Made by a program: the position numbers and the translations under genes. This document shows, one piece after another, positions 1-6,207 of a DNA stretch of 13,036 nt. Positions within the stretch are counted from its first letter, which is position 1. Every line of letters starts with the position of its first letter. The DNA comes from Candidatus Aenigmatarchaeota archaeon (GTDB taxonomy: Archaea; Aenigmatarchaeota; Aenigmatarchaeia; QMZS01). The stretch is from NCBI GenBank assembly GCA_021163805.1, contig JAGGTL010000053.1, forward strand, positions 1 to 13,036, read 5' to 3'. The notes under the pieces are model-generated. The model did not search any database, had not been told where the DNA came from, and worked only from the letters and a program-made list of their open reading frames with translations.

Positions 1-305
1 TATCTAAAAAATAATAGGGTGACAATTGAATAAAGACCTTTGATCAAGAAATAAAAAAACAAAATTGTTATAATTAAATTGCTAAACCCATAAGAAAGGA
101 AAAAGAGAAAAGCCACAATTATATCCAGAATGGATAAAAATATATATATTGGAACAATAGTTGGAAGAATTGGAACAAAAGAGGAGATTCCTCTCAAAAA
201 AAGAAAAAAAATTAAAATAAGGACGATTAAATTATTTAGGTTTTTTGGAAAAAGAAGAAGACAAGAAACTATGTCGATCATGCCCATTAAATCAAAGGAT
301 AACAT
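1..305 (-). CDS. Partial multi-pass membrane protein (C-terminus off the left edge)
   Basis: An open minus-strand frame starts at ATG 303-305 and runs to the window edge without a stop, giving about 101 residues. The product is strongly hydrophobic, with about three to four membrane segments: LIVLILIFFLFL, a stretch around PTIVPIYIFLSILDIIVAF, and LIITILFFYFLIKGLYSIV. A second in-frame ATG at 285-287 is an alternative start. The high hydrophobicity and absence of stops across the frame favour it over the lysine-rich plus-strand reading of the same DNA. It is divergent from tRNA-Asn, whose promoter would overlap its start. I do not recognise the family; function unknown. Confidence 0.6.
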   Translation of the reverse strand, partial: MLSFDLMGMIDIVSCLLLFPKNLNNLIVLILIFFLFLRGISSFVPILPTIVPIYIFLSILDIIVAFLFFLSYGFSNLIITILFFYFLIKGLYSIVTLLFFR

Positions 306-313
306 TAATTAAG
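304..313 (+). promoter_or_regulatory. Possible TATA box of tRNA-Asn
   Basis: The AT-only element ATTAATTAAG is centred about 27 bases before the first base of tRNA-Asn, the usual archaeal distance between TATA box and transcription start. The surroundings are AT-rich, so the assignment rests mainly on spacing. Confidence 0.35.
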
Positions 314-334
314 ATTATTTTTTATTAATGTTAT

Positions 335-461
335 GCCTCAGTAGCTCAGTAGGTAGAGCGTCTGGCTGTTAACCAGAAGGTCGAAGGTTCGAGTAAGGTT
401 TTTCTTTTAGAAAGAAAAACCTTAAATTAAGAAACAAAATTCGGAAATCCTTCCTGAGGCG
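335..461 (+). tRNA. tRNA-Asn (anticodon GTT) with a T-loop intron
   Basis: The acceptor stem is GCCTCAG (335-341) paired with CTGAGGC (454-460), with discriminator G461 and no encoded CCA. The D-arm is 344-359. The anticodon stem TCTGG/CCAGA encloses loop CTGTTAA, with anticodon GTT at 368-370, and has no intron at the usual place. The T-stem GAAGG (383-387)/CCTTC (449-453) is split by a 54-base intron, 394-447. Removing it gives the normal T-loop TTCGAGT, so the intron lies between tRNA positions 59 and 60. Without the intron every arm is canonical, so this is a functional gene rather than a pseudogene. Gene finders that only expect anticodon-loop introns may miss it. Confidence 0.93.
394..447 (+). 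other. T-loop intron of tRNA-Asn (position 59/60)
   Basis: The junction folds as a strict bulge-helix-bulge. The T-stem is the outer helix. UUCG (388-391) pairs with CGGA (442-445) as the four-base-pair centre, including one G-U pair. The three-base bulges are AGU (392-394) and AAU (446-448), each cut after its second base. Inside, 394-407 and 411-424 form a 14-bp hairpin with a three-base loop. The intron is too short to encode a homing endonuclease. Confidence 0.85.
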
Positions 462-479
462 TACTTATTCGAAATATCT

Positions 480-495
480 TCCAGCGCTCTACCAT
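480..495 (-). other. tRNA-like fragment (D-arm to anticodon stem), antisense
   Basis: Read on the minus strand this is ATGGTAGAGCGCTGGA, which has the form of the D-loop, 3' D-stem and 5' anticodon stem of a typical tRNA. Nine of its bases (485-493) are the exact reverse complement of 352-360 in the adjacent tRNA-Asn. No acceptor stem or complete T-arm surrounds it, so it is a fragment only. It may be the remnant of a tRNA gene or of a local inverted duplication. Confidence 0.35.
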
Positions 496-518
496 TTAAT
501 TTTTGGAAATTTAAATGG
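492..518. repeat. Inverted repeat between tRNA-Asn and the small membrane protein gene
   Basis: CCATTTAA (492-499) is the perfect reverse complement of TTAAATGG (511-518), with an 11-base spacer. It lies between two converging transcripts, downstream of tRNA-Asn and about 50 bases beyond the stop of the minus-strand gene at 565. It could act in 3' end formation, but nothing proves a role. Confidence 0.35.
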
Positions 519-564
519 ATTTTAATAAAAATATATCAAACAAAAAAATTCAAAAAATAAATAT

Positions 565-828
565 TTATTTCTTTTTAACTTTTTTATTTTTCTCATTTTT
601 CCTTATTTTTTTCTGTCTTATGGCGTCTTTGATTTCTTCTATTTCAACCCAGACCACAAACAGTCCTATAATAATTAGAACGAAACCTATTGAACCTGCG
701 AGAATCAGTAAGAGAGCTTTTAGAGAGGTAACTCCCACAATTGCTTTGAAAACCTCGCCATACCAATACCATGCCGCTCCTGCAATCACCACAAGCAAAC
801 CAATTAGCAACTTAACAACCGCATTCAT
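565..828 (-). CDS. Small two-helix membrane protein
   Basis: 87 residues. Two strongly hydrophobic segments lie at about 4-25 (VVKLLIGLLVVIAGAAWYWY) and 38-60 (KALLLILAGSIGFVLIIIGLFVVW). An acidic turn with EIEEIKD and a lysine-rich tail follow. The pattern suggests a hairpin in the membrane with both ends in the cytoplasm. Clean hydrophobic periodicity marks this strand as coding; the overlapping plus-strand frame has no such order. The gene is divergent from eL15 with a 44-base AT-rich spacer that must hold both promoters. Function unknown; short WYWY-containing membrane proteins of this kind are common in small archaeal genomes. Confidence 0.7.
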   Translation of the reverse strand: MNAVVKLLIGLLVVIAGAAWYWYGEVFKAIVGVTSLKALLLILAGSIGFVLIIIGLFVVWVEIEEIKDAIRQKKIRKNEKNKKVKKK

Positions 829-872
829 AATTATAATTAATTAAAGATATTAATTATTTTGATAGTTTTATA

Positions 873-1445
873 ATGGTATTTACGAAGTATATTAGAAAAA
901 TCTGGAAAAGACCCAAAGAAAATAAAATATATAAAGAGAAATTAATAGATTTCAGAAAACAGGAAAGCATTATAAAAATAGATAAACCAACCAGAATAGA
1001 CAGAGCCAGAGCTTTGGGTTATAAAGCAAAACCCGGATTTATTGTGGTAAGAGCAAAAATCAAAAAAGGAACGAGAGTAAGGACGAGAATAACAAAAGGC
1101 AGAAAACCTTCAAAAATTGGAACGAGAATTCCGGCAAAAAAAAGCAAACAGGTTATTATTGAAGAAAGAGTTGCAAAGAAATACAAAAATCTGGAAGTTT
1201 TAAATTCTTACTGGGTTGGCGAAGATGGAAAAAGCAAATGGTATGAAGTCATTTTGGTTGACAAAAATCATCCCCAGATAAAAAACGATAAAGATATCTA
1301 CTGGATTCTTGAGAAACAGCATAAAAGGAGAGTTTTCAGAGGATTAACCTCTGCTGGCAAAAAATCCAGAGGTTTGAGAAAGAAAGGAAAAGGTGCCGAG
1401 AAAATCAGACCAAGCATTAGAGCAAAAGGAGGGAAGGGAAAATAA
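873..1445 (+). CDS. rpl15e: Ribosomal protein eL15 (L15e)
   Basis: 190 residues, the family's usual length. eL15 is a large-subunit ribosomal protein found in archaea and eukaryotes but not bacteria, and it binds 23S rRNA. Family signatures include MVFTKYIRKIWKRP at the start, RIDRARALGYKAKPGFIVVR (about 48-67), the central NSYWVGEDGKSKWYEVILVD, and the C-terminal RGLTSAGKKSRGLRKKGKG. The protein is very basic, as expected of an rRNA binder. All 20 arginines are encoded by AGA or AGG, a useful baseline for codon use in this genome. It converges with dut, the two stops being only three bases apart. Confidence 0.97.
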   Translation: MVFTKYIRKIWKRPKENKIYKEKLIDFRKQESIIKIDKPTRIDRARALGYKAKPGFIVVRAKIKKGTRVRTRITKGRKPSKIGTRIPAKKSKQVIIEERVAKKYKNLEVLNSYWVGEDGKSKWYEVILVDKNHPQIKNDKDIYWILEKQHKRRVFRGLTSAGKKSRGLRKKGKGAEKIRPSIRAKGGKGK

Positions 1446-1448
1446 TTA

Positions 1449-1889
1449 TTAATCGGTGCTTCCAAAACCTCCCCTGCTGTTTTTGTTAAATATTTTAATA
1501 TTGGAAACTTTCTTTATCTCTGGTTTCTCAAATTTCAAAAAAATGATCTGTCCTATTCTCTCTCCTTTTTTAATGACAACTTCTTTTTCTCCGATATTAT
1601 AAAGATTTAGTTTTATTGAATCTTCTTTCCCGCAATAATCCAGATCAATAATTCCAACAGAATTTAACATTATTAAGTTTTTCTTGACCGGAAGAGAACT
1701 TCTGACAAATACAGCGGGAAATATATCCCTTCTGTTTAGTTTTACTATTGCTCCAGTATCTATCAGTTTGCTAGTTTTCGGCGGAATTTTAACCGTTTCG
1801 ATTGAACAAATATCATAACCAACGGAATCTCTTGTTTTATATCCCACATCCTCTATACCTTCTGGTATATAAATTATTGCTTCGGTCAT
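1449..1889 (-). CDS. dut: dUTP diphosphatase (trimeric dUTPase fold)
   Basis: 146 residues, typical for a trimeric dUTPase. It hydrolyses dUTP to dUMP and pyrophosphate, keeping uracil out of DNA and supplying dUMP for thymidylate synthesis. The five family motifs are in order: DSVGYDI (21-27), RSSLP (63-67), NSVGIIDLDYCG (76-87, with the catalytic Asp and the uracil-stacking Tyr), GERIGQ (109-114), and the glycine-rich C-terminal arm SRGGFGSTD (138-146). The C-terminal arm with GFGST argues for dUTPase over a dedicated dCTP deaminase. The gene starts eight bases after the 3' end of tRNA-Glu on the same strand, so it may be transcribed with it. Confidence 0.9.
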   Translation of the reverse strand: MTEAIIYIPEGIEDVGYKTRDSVGYDICSIETVKIPPKTSKLIDTGAIVKLNRRDIFPAVFVRSSLPVKKNLIMLNSVGIIDLDYCGKEDSIKLNLYNIGEKEVVIKKGERIGQIIFLKFEKPEIKKVSNIKIFNKNSRGGFGSTD

Positions 1890-1915
1890 ATGAAATTGCC
1901 CCTGCTGGGATTTGA

Positions 1916-1930
1916 TTCTGGATTTAAATT
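1916..1930 (-). other. Very short T-loop intron of tRNA-Glu (15 bases)
   Basis: The intron is needed to restore loop TTCAAAT, and lies between positions 54 and 55. CUGG (1936-1933) can pair with CCAG (1921-1918) as the four-base centre, leaving three-base bulges GUA (1932-1930) and AAU (1917-1915), each cut after its second base. No outer helix is visible, so this is a relaxed form of the motif. The interior ATTTAAAT offers at most two or three pairs. Confidence 0.65.
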
Positions 1931-1946
1931 ACCCAGGTCTCCGCCT

Positions 1947-2044
1947 ATCTTCATTTCATAGACTTTAAAGTCTCAGACCTTTCGCATATCTTTTGTTTAA
2001 TCTTGTTTCTTTTGACTTTGAAGGCTTTTTCTAAAAACCCCATA
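1947..2044 (-). other. Anticodon-loop intron of tRNA-Glu (position 37/38)
   Basis: This is a strict bulge-helix-bulge: the anticodon stem is the outer helix, and CUUU (2050-2047) pairs with GAAG (1952-1949) as the centre, including one U-G pair. The bulges are CGU (2046-2044) and AUA (1948-1946), each cut after its second base. The 98-base interior contains the perfect 14-base palindrome AGACTTTAAAGTCT. No coding frame of useful length is present. Confidence 0.85.
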
Positions 2045-2103
2045 CGAAAGGGCGGAATCCTTGACCGGACTAGACTACAGGGGCATAACTTTAAAAAACT
2101 TAA

Positions 2104-2113
2104 CTTTTTAAAG
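2104..2113 (-). promoter_or_regulatory. TATA box of tRNA-Glu
   Basis: On the minus strand CTTTAAAAAG is centred about 25 bases before the first base of tRNA-Glu, matching archaeal promoter geometry. The interval 2085-2140, between the upstream gene's stop and the tRNA, shows nothing else. Confidence 0.5.
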
Positions 2114-2140
2114 AGATTAAAACTTTCAATTAAATATTTT

Positions 2141-3979
2141 TCATTTATTTATTTCAATCCCATATTTATTAACTAGATATAACCATCTATTATATAAATA
2201 GTGATTAAGATAACCGCCAGAAGAGTTGGAGATTTCGTTTATTTTTATCCATTCTTGAGCATCTTTATATTCTTCAGATACTGTATTAAATGAAGCACCT
2301 TCAGACACATGAATAATTTCTGGTGTTGAAGAAAGTTTACCCACACCAACATATTCTTCTTGATAGTCTGCAATTATTGTTGGTCTTACAGTCTCAATAA
2401 AACAATATCCTATGTTTTTGTAGCTATATTTAGTAGGACATTTGACTCCTACAGCCATATGATTTTCAATTTCAAAATTGAATAAAACCACACCGAATCC
2501 TAATTCTCTCAGCAAGAAAGCTAATAATTGCGATTTTTCTCCACAAATTCCTTTATTGTCATAGATCACTTCGTAAGGGTACTTACTATTTAAGTCATCT
2601 GTTGCAAACCCTTCATAATCATAAGGTATATGCTGAACTAAGCTTATAGCGATTCTAGCTTGATCATCTTTGTTTGGTGTTATACTCTTAATTTTCTCAG
2701 CTAATGGTTTTAAGTATTCCATCTGAATGTCATCATTTAAATATTTCATCACAAAATCTTTTGTAGTAGGTTCAGGTTCACCTTCATAATAAGTAATTGA
2801 TCTAGGTAATCCACTTAAATAATCATTTACTCCACCATAAACTGTGAATTGAATTAAACCTGTTTTTCCTCTTAGAACATATTTTAAACTTACATTTTTT
2901 GGTTCAACTTCAAATTTAGATATACAAATATCTCCTTTGAGAATTTCATTTATTGGGCAACCACACAAAGAAGGTTTTTTTACTAGTGTTCCATTTAGAC
3001 AATAAAATGGTTTTTTTGATGAACACTTGCCATAAATAGACCCATCATTACATCGTGGTATCTTTTCACAGTTATCACTTATAGCCTTATAATCATAAGG
3101 GCATCCACAGACACTTGCTTTTTTTATAAGAGTTCCATTAAAACAATAATATGGTTTATTACTAGAACAATGATTATATAAAGTCCCATCAATACAAGTA
3201 AAGGGGGTTTGAAAGAAAGTAAAAATCCCTAAAAAATGCAAAATCAAAAAAATAATTATAATAAATAAAGTAAATGGAACAACAGTTTTTGTACATTTTT
3301 TCCGTGGTTTTTTCAATGGTTTAGATTTACAAATTTTATCTAATGCTTGACTATATTTTCTATATCTTAATTCTTTCTCTTTTTTCCAAATTTTTGTATA
3401 TTCTGGACAGGGATGACCTCCAGGTTTTCTAGATATTTCTCTAAATTCTTGAGATTCTTTGCTATTACTTCTGAAGTTAATTATTCCTACAGGTTTAGGA
3501 TCAATATGCTCATCACAAAATAATTCACCACAATATTCACACCTATCAACTGCTTTTTTGTGACACGAGTAATATTTACATTCTTCTTCTGATATTGTTA
3601 TTTCAGTAGGTGTCTCAAATTTCTCTTCAAAAGATTCAGATTTGAGTAATCCATCTAAAGCAATTCTTCGTTTTTCTTCTTCTCTTTTTTCTTCTGCCTT
3701 TTTATATTTTGTATAAGGATAACAAGGATGTCCTCCGGGTTTATGAGACTCTTCTATTAGTTCCAAATCTTTATAATTTGGACTCTTAAAATTAGCAACA
3801 CCAACAATTTTTGGTCTCAAATGAAATTTACAAAATAATTCTTTACAGAAATGACACCTATATAATCTCTTTTTACTAAAGTCTTCCTCTCTTATCTTAC
3901 ATTCATTACATATACCTATTTTATATTTTTGTTGTTTTTTTCTTATATCTCTTGCTTTTATTCTTTTATTTTTAACCAT
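2141..3979 (-). CDS. Membrane-anchored transglutaminase-like protein with two AN1-like zinc fingers and Cys-rich repeats
   Basis: 612 residues in five parts. (1) Two AN1-like zinc modules: C24, C27, C42, C45, C50, H53, H84, C86 and C134, C139, C147, C150, C155, H158, H189, C191. In both, 30 residues separate the first His from a final GGHPC. (2) A basic linker, residues 195-230. (3) One membrane helix, about 233-256. (4) Two Cys-rich repeats, 262-304 and 310-352, each with an NGT glycosylation sequon. (5) A transglutaminase-like domain with C479 in KGICGEKSQLLAFLLRELGF, H507 in ENHMAVGV and an acidic third residue, probably E529 in FIETV. By the positive-inside rule the zinc modules face the cytoplasm and the Cys-repeat and enzyme parts face outside. 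Members of the enzyme fold act as cysteine proteases, amidases or cross-linkers; the substrate here is unknown. dphB lies 29 bases upstream on the same strand. Confidence 0.85.
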   Translation of the reverse strand: MVKNKRIKARDIRKKQQKYKIGICNECKIREEDFSKKRLYRCHFCKELFCKFHLRPKIVGVANFKSPNYKDLELIEESHKPGGHPCYPYTKYKKAEEKREEEKRRIALDGLLKSESFEEKFETPTEITISEEECKYYSCHKKAVDRCEYCGELFCDEHIDPKPVGIINFRSNSKESQEFREISRKPGGHPCPEYTKIWKKEKELRYRKYSQALDKICKSKPLKKPRKKCTKTVVPFTLFIIIIFLILHFLGIFTFFQTPFTCIDGTLYNHCSSNKPYYCFNGTLIKKASVCGCPYDYKAISDNCEKIPRCNDGSIYGKCSSKKPFYCLNGTLVKKPSLCGCPINEILKGDICISKFEVEPKNVSLKYVLRGKTGLIQFTVYGGVNDYLSGLPRSITYYEGEPEPTTKDFVMKYLNDDIQMEYLKPLAEKIKSITPNKDDQARIAISLVQHIPYDYEGFATDDLNSKYPYEVIYDNKGICGEKSQLLAFLLRELGFGVVLFNFEIENHMAVGVKCPTKYSYKNIGYCFIETVRPTIIADYQEEYVGVGKLSSTPEIIHVSEGASFNTVSEEYKDAQEWIKINEISNSSGGYLNHYLYNRWLYLVNKYGIEINK

Positions 3980-4008
3980 AATTTAAAAAAATAAAAACAA
4001 CACATCAT

Positions 4009-4734
4009 TCAATTTTTATTTAAAGAGATTAAATATTCTTTTTCTAAGAAGTGCAATTTTCCCGGTACAATAATCACGCAGGGAGAACAATCTAAATTAA
4101 GCAGTTTATTTATTTTATTATATTTTAGGATTTGTTCCTTGCTTCCGACTCTGCAAAAGACAACAACTTCTGTTTCTTCGGAAATCAGTTTTTTTCTGAA
4201 TTTGTTTTCTAAATCAAGAAGAATTTTCAGGCCTTCAGCGCAACTCATCAGTTTTTCTTTTGTAATGTCCAACAGAAATAATGTATGGGCATCATTTTTT
4301 AAGTTTTCTTCCAAAATTTTGTAAGGAGTTTCTGTCTGATAAAAAGGAATAGTTGCAATTTTTCCAAATTTATAGATTTGCAATCCACTTTCTCCAAGAG
4401 CAGAAAATATCGAACTGGAATGAATTATTTTGGTCTCAATATTTCTTTTCTTTGCTTCCAATAAAACGGAAATATGTGTTGTTGCAATCAGAGGATCTCC
4501 TGGAACGAGAAGGGCAACATCTTTTTCCTTCGCTTTTTTTAGAATTTTTTCGACATTCTCTTCCAAATCAGCTCTCATTATCTCTTCCGCATTTATACCT
4601 AAATTTTTTAAATTGCCTTTCCAAAAACTCGTATATTTCTCAATAAAAATAAAATCGCATTTTTTTGTTGTTTCCATGCCTCTGACAGAGATATCTTTTT
4701 CATCCCAAAGACCAAGACCTATTAAATATAACAT
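4009..4734 (-). CDS. dphB: Diphthine synthase (diphthamide biosynthesis methyltransferase)
   Basis: 241 residues from the chosen start. DphB uses S-adenosylmethionine to methylate the modified histidine of elongation factor aEF-2 repeatedly, forming diphthine on the way to diphthamide. Family signs are the N-terminal MLYLIGLGLWDEKDISVRG, the loop LLVPGDPLIATTH that helps bind the cofactor, and the following IIHSSSIFSALGESGLQIYK. The frame stays open upstream to an ATG at 4785, but that would add 17 residues ahead of the conserved MLYLIGLGL, where the family normally begins. The gene lies between hisS upstream and the transglutaminase-like gene downstream, all on the same strand. Confidence 0.93.
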   Translation of the reverse strand: MLYLIGLGLWDEKDISVRGMETTKKCDFIFIEKYTSFWKGNLKNLGINAEEIMRADLEENVEKILKKAKEKDVALLVPGDPLIATTHISVLLEAKKRNIETKIIHSSSIFSALGESGLQIYKFGKIATIPFYQTETPYKILEENLKNDAHTLFLLDITKEKLMSCAEGLKILLDLENKFRKKLISEETEVVVFCRVGSKEQILKYNKINKLLNLDCSPCVIIVPGKLHFLEKEYLISLNKN

Positions 4735-4878
4735 ATCAGTGCAAAATTCTATTTTTTCGATAACTATTTCTGATCCAGTTTCCAATAAAAAAATTTTGAT
4801 TGAATGTGAGAGGAACTTTTTTCATATTATTTAAGCCGCCATACGATAGTATTCCCTTTATTCTCTCCATAATTAAAT

Positions 4879-4900
4879 TTTAAAGATAAGTATCTTTAAA
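4879..4900. repeat. Inverted repeat over the hisS stop codon
   Basis: TTTAAAGATA (4879-4888) and TATCTTTAAA (4891-4900) are perfect inverse copies separated by two bases. The right arm covers the hisS stop (4896-4898). It could form a hairpin in the hisS transcript end or be a chance AT palindrome. Confidence 0.3.
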
Positions 4901-6155
4901 TTAATTCAAATATTTCTTCCAGACCCAAAATTTTTTCCTCTCCCGTCTTCATATTTTTTAGTTTCACTTTGTTTGATTTTATTTCTTGTTTTCCGATTAT
5001 AATGCAATAAGGAATATTATTTTTATCTGCAAATTCCAGATTTTTACTGATTCCCCTTCCCAATAAATCAAAGTCTGTATTATATTTTTCTCTCAGTTTT
5101 TTAACAATTGGCAGGAATTTGTCTTCGGATATTCCAACAGGTATTAGATATATATATACCTTTGATTTTTTTTCTGTTTTAAGAATAGAAGAAATTGCAT
5201 CCAAACCAAACGAACCTCCAACAGAAGGAAGATCTTTTCCAACAAATTTGGAAAATAATTTGTCATATCTCCCACCGGCAGCAAGAGAAGAGCTGGTTTT
5301 TTCCTGTGAAAAAACTTCAAAGATAGGTCCTGTATAGTAACTAAGACCTCTGGCAAGAGTAGTAACTAGTATTATATTTTTCAAATTGTAATTTTTGGAA
5401 AGTTCTAAAATTTTTTCCAGTTCTTCAATTCCCTCTCTTCCATTCTTTGTTTTTAATATTTCTTTGAGTTCTGATAAAATTTTTTCATTATTGCCTTTGA
5501 TTTCAAGCACATTGAAAATTTTTTCTATTTGTTCTCTTTTCAAATCTTTTTCAATTAATTCTTTTTTAACCCCCTCTTCTCCTATTTTCTCCAACTTATC
5601 GATTGTTAGGATTATCGAATTTTGTCCTTTCTTCACTCCAGCATATTCAAGAAGACCCAATAAAATTTTTCTATTATTCAGCTGAATTTTCACATCCAAA
5701 TTCAATTTTTTGAAAACCATTTCAAAAATTGAAAGAATTTCAAGTTCGGCAAGTTCCGATTTCGCTCCAATGATATCAAAATCTATCTGCGTAAATTCTC
5801 TTGCCCTTGTTTTTTTTATTGGACCGTCCCTGAAAATTTTTCCAATTTCATATCTCTTGAAAGGAAGTTTTATACTTGGATTTTCATTCAAATATTGGGC
5901 AAGAGTAATTGTCAACTCGTATCTCAAACCCAATTTTCGATTTCCCCTGTCTTTTAATTTATAACATTCCTTTAAAATCTCTTCTCCTCCCCCATATTTT
6001 GAAGAAAGCAAGGAATAAGGTTGTAAAATTGGTGTTTCTATTGGATTAAATCCATATCTTTCCAAGATATCTTTTATAATTTTTATAATTTTCTCTCTCA
6101 AGATTTGCTCTTCAGGAGTGTAATTTTTTGTTCCTTTTAGAGTTTCTGTTTCCAT
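4896..6155 (-). CDS. hisS: Histidyl-tRNA synthetase
   Basis: 419 residues, normal for a class II HisRS; it charges tRNA-His with histidine using ATP. Motif 1 lies around GFNPIETPILQPYSLL (35-50). Motif 2 is FRDGP...RAREFTQIDFD (108-127). The histidine-specific signature LARGLSYYTG is at 267-276, followed by AAGGRYDKL (292-300). Motif 3 is reduced to VGGSFGLDAISSIL (312-325). The C-terminal anticodon-binding domain (about 332-419) includes DLLGRGISKNLEFADKNNIP. At the usual motif 3 position the family commonly has Arg (as in GVERL), while this protein has Ala320. Same strand as the JAB-like gene 52 bases upstream. Confidence 0.95.
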   Translation of the reverse strand: METETLKGTKNYTPEEQILREKIIKIIKDILERYGFNPIETPILQPYSLLSSKYGGGEEILKECYKLKDRGNRKLGLRYELTITLAQYLNENPSIKLPFKRYEIGKIFRDGPIKKTRAREFTQIDFDIIGAKSELAELEILSIFEMVFKKLNLDVKIQLNNRKILLGLLEYAGVKKGQNSIILTIDKLEKIGEEGVKKELIEKDLKREQIEKIFNVLEIKGNNEKILSELKEILKTKNGREGIEELEKILELSKNYNLKNIILVTTLARGLSYYTGPIFEVFSQEKTSSSLAAGGRYDKLFSKFVGKDLPSVGGSFGLDAISSILKTEKKSKVYIYLIPVGISEDKFLPIVKKLREKYNTDFDLLGRGISKNLEFADKNNIPYCIIIGKQEIKSNKVKLKNMKTGEEKILGLEEIFELI

Positions 6156-6207
6156 AACATAATCTATTCAATATTATATTTTCCGGTTTTCTAGGCTAAA
6201 TTGCACT

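Larger units (their letters stand above)
1897..2084 (-). tRNA. tRNA-Glu (anticodon TTC) with two introns
   Basis: On the minus strand the acceptor GCCCCTG (2084-2078) pairs with CAGGGGC (1904-1898); the discriminator is A at 1897. The D-arm (2075-2057) has the GTCTAGTCCGGTCAAGGAT form typical of archaeal Glu/Asp tRNAs. The anticodon stem CCGCC (2055-2051) pairs with GGCGG (1945-1941), with anticodon TTC at 2048-2046. A 98-base intron (1947-2044) follows base 37. The variable loop is AGAC. The T-stem CTGGG (1936-1932) pairs with CCCAG (1909-1905) and is split by a 15-base intron (1916-1930); its removal gives T-loop TTCAAAT. No CCA is encoded. After removing both introns the cloverleaf is complete and canonical. 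Confidence 0.92.

Noticed and set aside
130..312. Plus-strand 60-residue lysine/arginine-rich reading frame
   Set aside because: It lies opposite the hydrophobic minus-strand frame and resembles the complement of a membrane protein, with no family match.
335..461. tRNA-Asn as a pseudogene with a broken T-arm
   Set aside because: The interruption folds as a strict bulge-helix-bulge and its removal restores every arm.
462..520. C/D-box guide RNA with complementarity to tRNA D-arms
   Set aside because: No C box (RTGATGA) or D box (CTGA) at the right spacing beside the complementary segment.
515..844. Plus-strand 109-residue frame
   Set aside because: It covers the minus-strand two-helix membrane protein; the composition is the antisense of that gene.
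4735..4785. Longer N-terminus for dphB starting at 4785
   Set aside because: The family begins at MLYLIGLGL; the additional 17 residues are not like the family.
4736..4870. Possible 44-residue minus-strand peptide between hisS and dphB
   Set aside because: It ends two bases before the dphB start, but has no recognisable features, no promoter and no clear coding bias.
4879..4900. Operator or intrinsic terminator at the end of hisS
   Set aside because: The palindrome is AT-rich with a two-base loop and overlaps the stop codon; archaeal termination does not need such hairpins. Kept only as an inverted repeat.
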